Of a stretch of 64,000 bases of DNA, positions 61,270 to 64,000 are shown piece by piece. The stretch lies in contig NC_044509.1 in NCBI RefSeq assembly GCF_902362185.1, positions 9,513,366 through 9,577,365 of the forward strand. The letters are read 5' to 3'. The translations under genes were made by a program, and so were the position numbers. Source of the stretch: Chanos chanos. Its lineage: Eukaryota; Chordata; Actinopteri; Gonorynchiformes; Chanidae. Every line of letters starts with the position of its first letter. Positions within the stretch are counted from its first letter, which is position 1. Below the pieces are notes generated by a model. That model was not told where the DNA came from, ran no database searches, and saw only the letters and a program-made list of their open reading frames with translations.

Positions 61270-62837
61270 GACATGTGAAAATTCACACAGAGCAATAGTC
61301 ATCAATTATCACAATTCATCAAATTAATAGGCTGTGTTTGAGTAATTGGATGGAAATAAAACAGAGCAATAGCACCACATCATTAGGCAGTTTAATATTC
61401 TCTTGAACAAAGAGAAAATCAAGGCACTGCAGTGTTCATTAAACACACACAAACCTTTGATGATGGTTCCGCTTACACATATATGATGAGAAATGGATTT
61501 TTCACTGTCTACGAAAAAAAAAAAAAGTATTAATAAGGTAAGACAGTCAAAGATCAAGGATATCAAAGGGAAAAAGAATCATTTATGCCCTACAGTCATT
61601 CCTCTATGTTGTGAGGACTGTTTAAAAACCACTTTTACATTATGTTCTCTTTTATCCACAACTGCCTGAACATTCCGTCTCATTGGAGAGGTGATTTTTT
61701 TGCTCTCACTTTCTTCTGACAGTCTTTATGAATGTGAAGTTGAATTAGACACAGAGTTCTCAGAGTAGCAGAGCATATTCTCAGTATTCCTGAGTGAGAC
61801 AGTAGAGATTTCTGTAAAGGAACTAAATCTATTTTATCAAGACAAAAATGACCAGAACTGCCATCCTAACCCTTTGTTGTTTGTGTTTCTTTGGAAGAAA
61901 CGAGAACAGTTATAAATTGGTGGAAAGGCTGAAAGCTTTTGAAGGACATATTGAAAATAATGAAATAAAATAGTGGAACAGTGCTACTCTTAAGGTTTCT
62001 CATTTTATTGATTCTGAAAATGGTTAGAGAGCGATTGTCCTGGATCAACAATGCTGCCTTTTCTACAAGGTCTAAATCATACATCATGCAAACCAGAGGA
62101 ATATTTACCAAGCTCAGAACCTACAAGGAAAATTCAGTTGGTTTTTCTCTTGCAAGTACAGGTATGGTGATAAAAGCTAATTACTTCTAACTGTTCCATT
62201 TGAGTACTTAGTGAAACTGTCTCTTTGCTCAGACGAAGCCACAAAAATAAGTAGTCAGTTGAGAAGACAAGGTATCTTTACTGAAATCTAATTGGTAGTT
62301 TAGTCTCTTAACTGTTTCATCATCTTGAGTTTTGACACAAAAATGACTGAGAATAAAAAAAAAAAAAAAAGAAAACCTGCTTGCACTTTTCAGTAGTTTA
62401 TTGCAACATATTACTAACATTGGTAAATTAATAAATAAATACACAAATATATAATTAAAACTCTGGGAGTTCATGGGGGCACAGTATCGTCATAAATTTT
62501 TCCGCCTTTTTCAAAAAAAAAAAAAACCGAGAGAAGAAAGGCCTGATGGATGTTGGAAACTGTCTGACAAACACTGTCTATGGTTGCGCCCACAAGCACA
62601 AAACCCTGGAGGCTGCCTCAGAGAGACCCTGAAAAACACGATAGAAGTGTATGAATGCTTGACTTCTGAAGGCACGACACTGCTGTAGAACTTTATTTAG
62701 AATGCTCCAGAGAATCTTCTGGCATGATCTTTCAGCTCTCGTTGCCCCTCTTTGACTTCTTGTCTTTCTCGCCTACAGAGGCCACCGCTAGCCATATGTA
62801 ACTTTAAGACAGCACGTACGGAGTCCTCAGACTTCTG
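61267..62837. other. Intergenic, no gene recognised
   Basis: AT-rich with poly-A runs near 61513, 62347 and 62512. Nothing identifiable. Confidence 0.5.
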
Positions 62838-63258
62838 TAGTGTTCTGTATCATGTTAAAAAAGATGCAGGAAAGATCAACAGAAAGTGATGGAGAAACCC
62901 TTTAAGATAAGCAAGTCCATATAATGAGTGGCATACAAAGCACTGTTTCGAAAATCGTGGAACCATAGAATGGTTGGAATGTATCAGATACCAAAATCGG
63001 TTTGGATTTCACTTCTTAAAAAAAAAAATCAGCAACCATTTCAAAATCCTAGTGTTTTGTATAATGTTCAAGAAGATGTAGGAATCAACAGAAAGTGAGA
63101 GGGAGCCTTTTCATACCAGCAAATCCATATAACAAGTACATAACAAGTGTGTATAAAGCACTGTATTAGCATTATGAAACCATAGAATCACTGGAATGTA
63201 TCCAGGCCAGTTTGGATTTCAGTGTTTAATAAAGAAATCAGTAACCATTGAAAAATCC
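62838..63258. repeat. Imperfect tandem duplication, two units of about 210 bp
   Basis: Unit 1 (62838-63049) and unit 2 (63050-63258) both run from TAGTGTTxTGTATxATGTT through ATCAACAGAAAGTGA, CCATATAA, GCACTGT, CCATAGAAT, GGAATGTATC and TTTGGATTTC to AAAATCCT. They differ by many substitutions and small indels, so the duplication is old. Function unknown. Confidence 0.8.
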
Positions 63259-63259
63259 T

Positions 63260-64000
63260 TCTCACCATTTGGCCCAGATACATTATAATTTTTTTTCTTT
63301 TTTTTTTTTTTGTTTTGTTTTGTTTTGAGGAACATGTGGACACGGTCTCCCCCACATCTTTCAAACAATCCAAACCATTTAAGTTGTATCTCATTCGAAT
63401 CCACCTGCTGAAACCTGAGCACCCGAACACGGTAAACAACCACATATGGTTTCCTCTACCCAAGGGAGAAGCAGCAGACTCAGCCTGTCTACTCAGTTGT
63501 AGGACTGTCTTACTGCAGCATAACTTGTGCTACATTGCAGTAATTGCTGTCTCCGTCTCCCATTGCCAGATTCTCAGACTCCTCGGTCCCTCATCTCTCC
63601 TGTTTCCCTGTAGCTCTCCTCCTCTGTATTCCACATAGGCTCTATTTTCCTCCATCATCCCCTTCTCTCGAAAGGCCCTCTAGCAAAACTTACCGGTCCT
63701 CTCTGCTCACCAGTCTTCTCATTAGAAACAGTCCTAAAGAATCCAACACACGGTGAGTCAGTGTCCAGAGCTTACCCTGTGTGTTTCCCTGCACTGAACC
63801 GCAGAGCTCTGGAACACAGGGCTGGGTGGGAAGACATCCACCCAGAGAAAAGACAGACAGGGCAGGCCGACAGATACATCGATAAAGTCTGAAACACTTA
63901 GTGTCTTTCTCTCAATGCATTAAAACGACTTCCCAAGTGTGTTGTGGGATTGGAGAATATAGAATCAAGTCAGACTTATCACAGAGAGCACGAGGGAGGG
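63260..64000. other. Right edge, no gene recognised
   Basis: Poly-T near 63288-63311 and C/T-rich sequence at 63540-63720. Short open frames at 63315-63756 show no recognised family. Confidence 0.4.

Noticed and set aside
60925-61305. Three overlapping minus-strand frames rich in Cys and Val
   Set aside because: They are translations of the (CA)n repeat and have no protein character.

Overview
This window is nuclear DNA from a bony fish, almost certainly a teleost. It carries spliced vertebrate genes with GT-AG introns, a fish-only pituitary hormone gene (somatolactin), a (6-4) photolyase gene, many short DNA-transposon remnants and abundant simple repeats. I cannot name the species. The gene set (GLB1L2-like, EI24, STT3A, FOXRED1, DCPS, KCNJ1) matches the region I know as human chromosome 11q24-q25. 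The window is therefore ordinary conserved vertebrate synteny with two genes not found in placental mammals, the photolyase and somatolactin.

Layout, left to right. (1) Positions 768-8363, minus strand: a GLB1L2/GLB1L3-type beta-galactosidase-like gene, 16 exons readable in frame, with the extreme C-terminus not found in the window. (2) 9534-15450, plus: EI24, complete. It is head-to-head with gene 1, and a decayed copy of its exon 6 lies behind its 3' end. (3) 16520-22830, plus: STT3A, catalytic subunit of oligosaccharyltransferase, 705 codons. (4) 24096-29010, plus: FOXRED1, a mitochondrial FAD oxidoreductase, with one GC-AG intron. (5) 32561-35990, minus: (6-4) photolyase (cry5 type). It is head-to-head with (6) 36317-39686, plus: DCPS, the scavenger decapping enzyme. 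(7) 44710-45843, plus: a single-exon KCNJ1 (ROMK) potassium channel with two unusual residues. (8) 51374-53485, minus: somatolactin, five-exon layout, with an unresolved first exon. From 53.5 kb to the end I find no convincing gene, only microsatellites, a decayed Tc1-type transposase and a 210-bp tandem duplication.

The genes do not form a pathway. EI24 (ER membrane) and STT3A (ER glycosylation) share a compartment only. The two divergent pairs (GLB1L2-like/EI24 and photolyase/DCPS) probably share promoter regions; the second has a perfect CACGTG E-box between the two start sites and a TATA box on the DCPS side.

I found no unknown biological system. The most useful leads are the KCNJ1 residue changes (loss of the pH-gating lysine and an altered residue after the GYG filter), the GC-AG intron in FOXRED1, the EI24 exon relic, the uncertain 3' end of the galactosidase-like gene, and the uncertain start of somatolactin. 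Exon limits were set by eye from splice consensus and reading phase. UTR limits are approximate.
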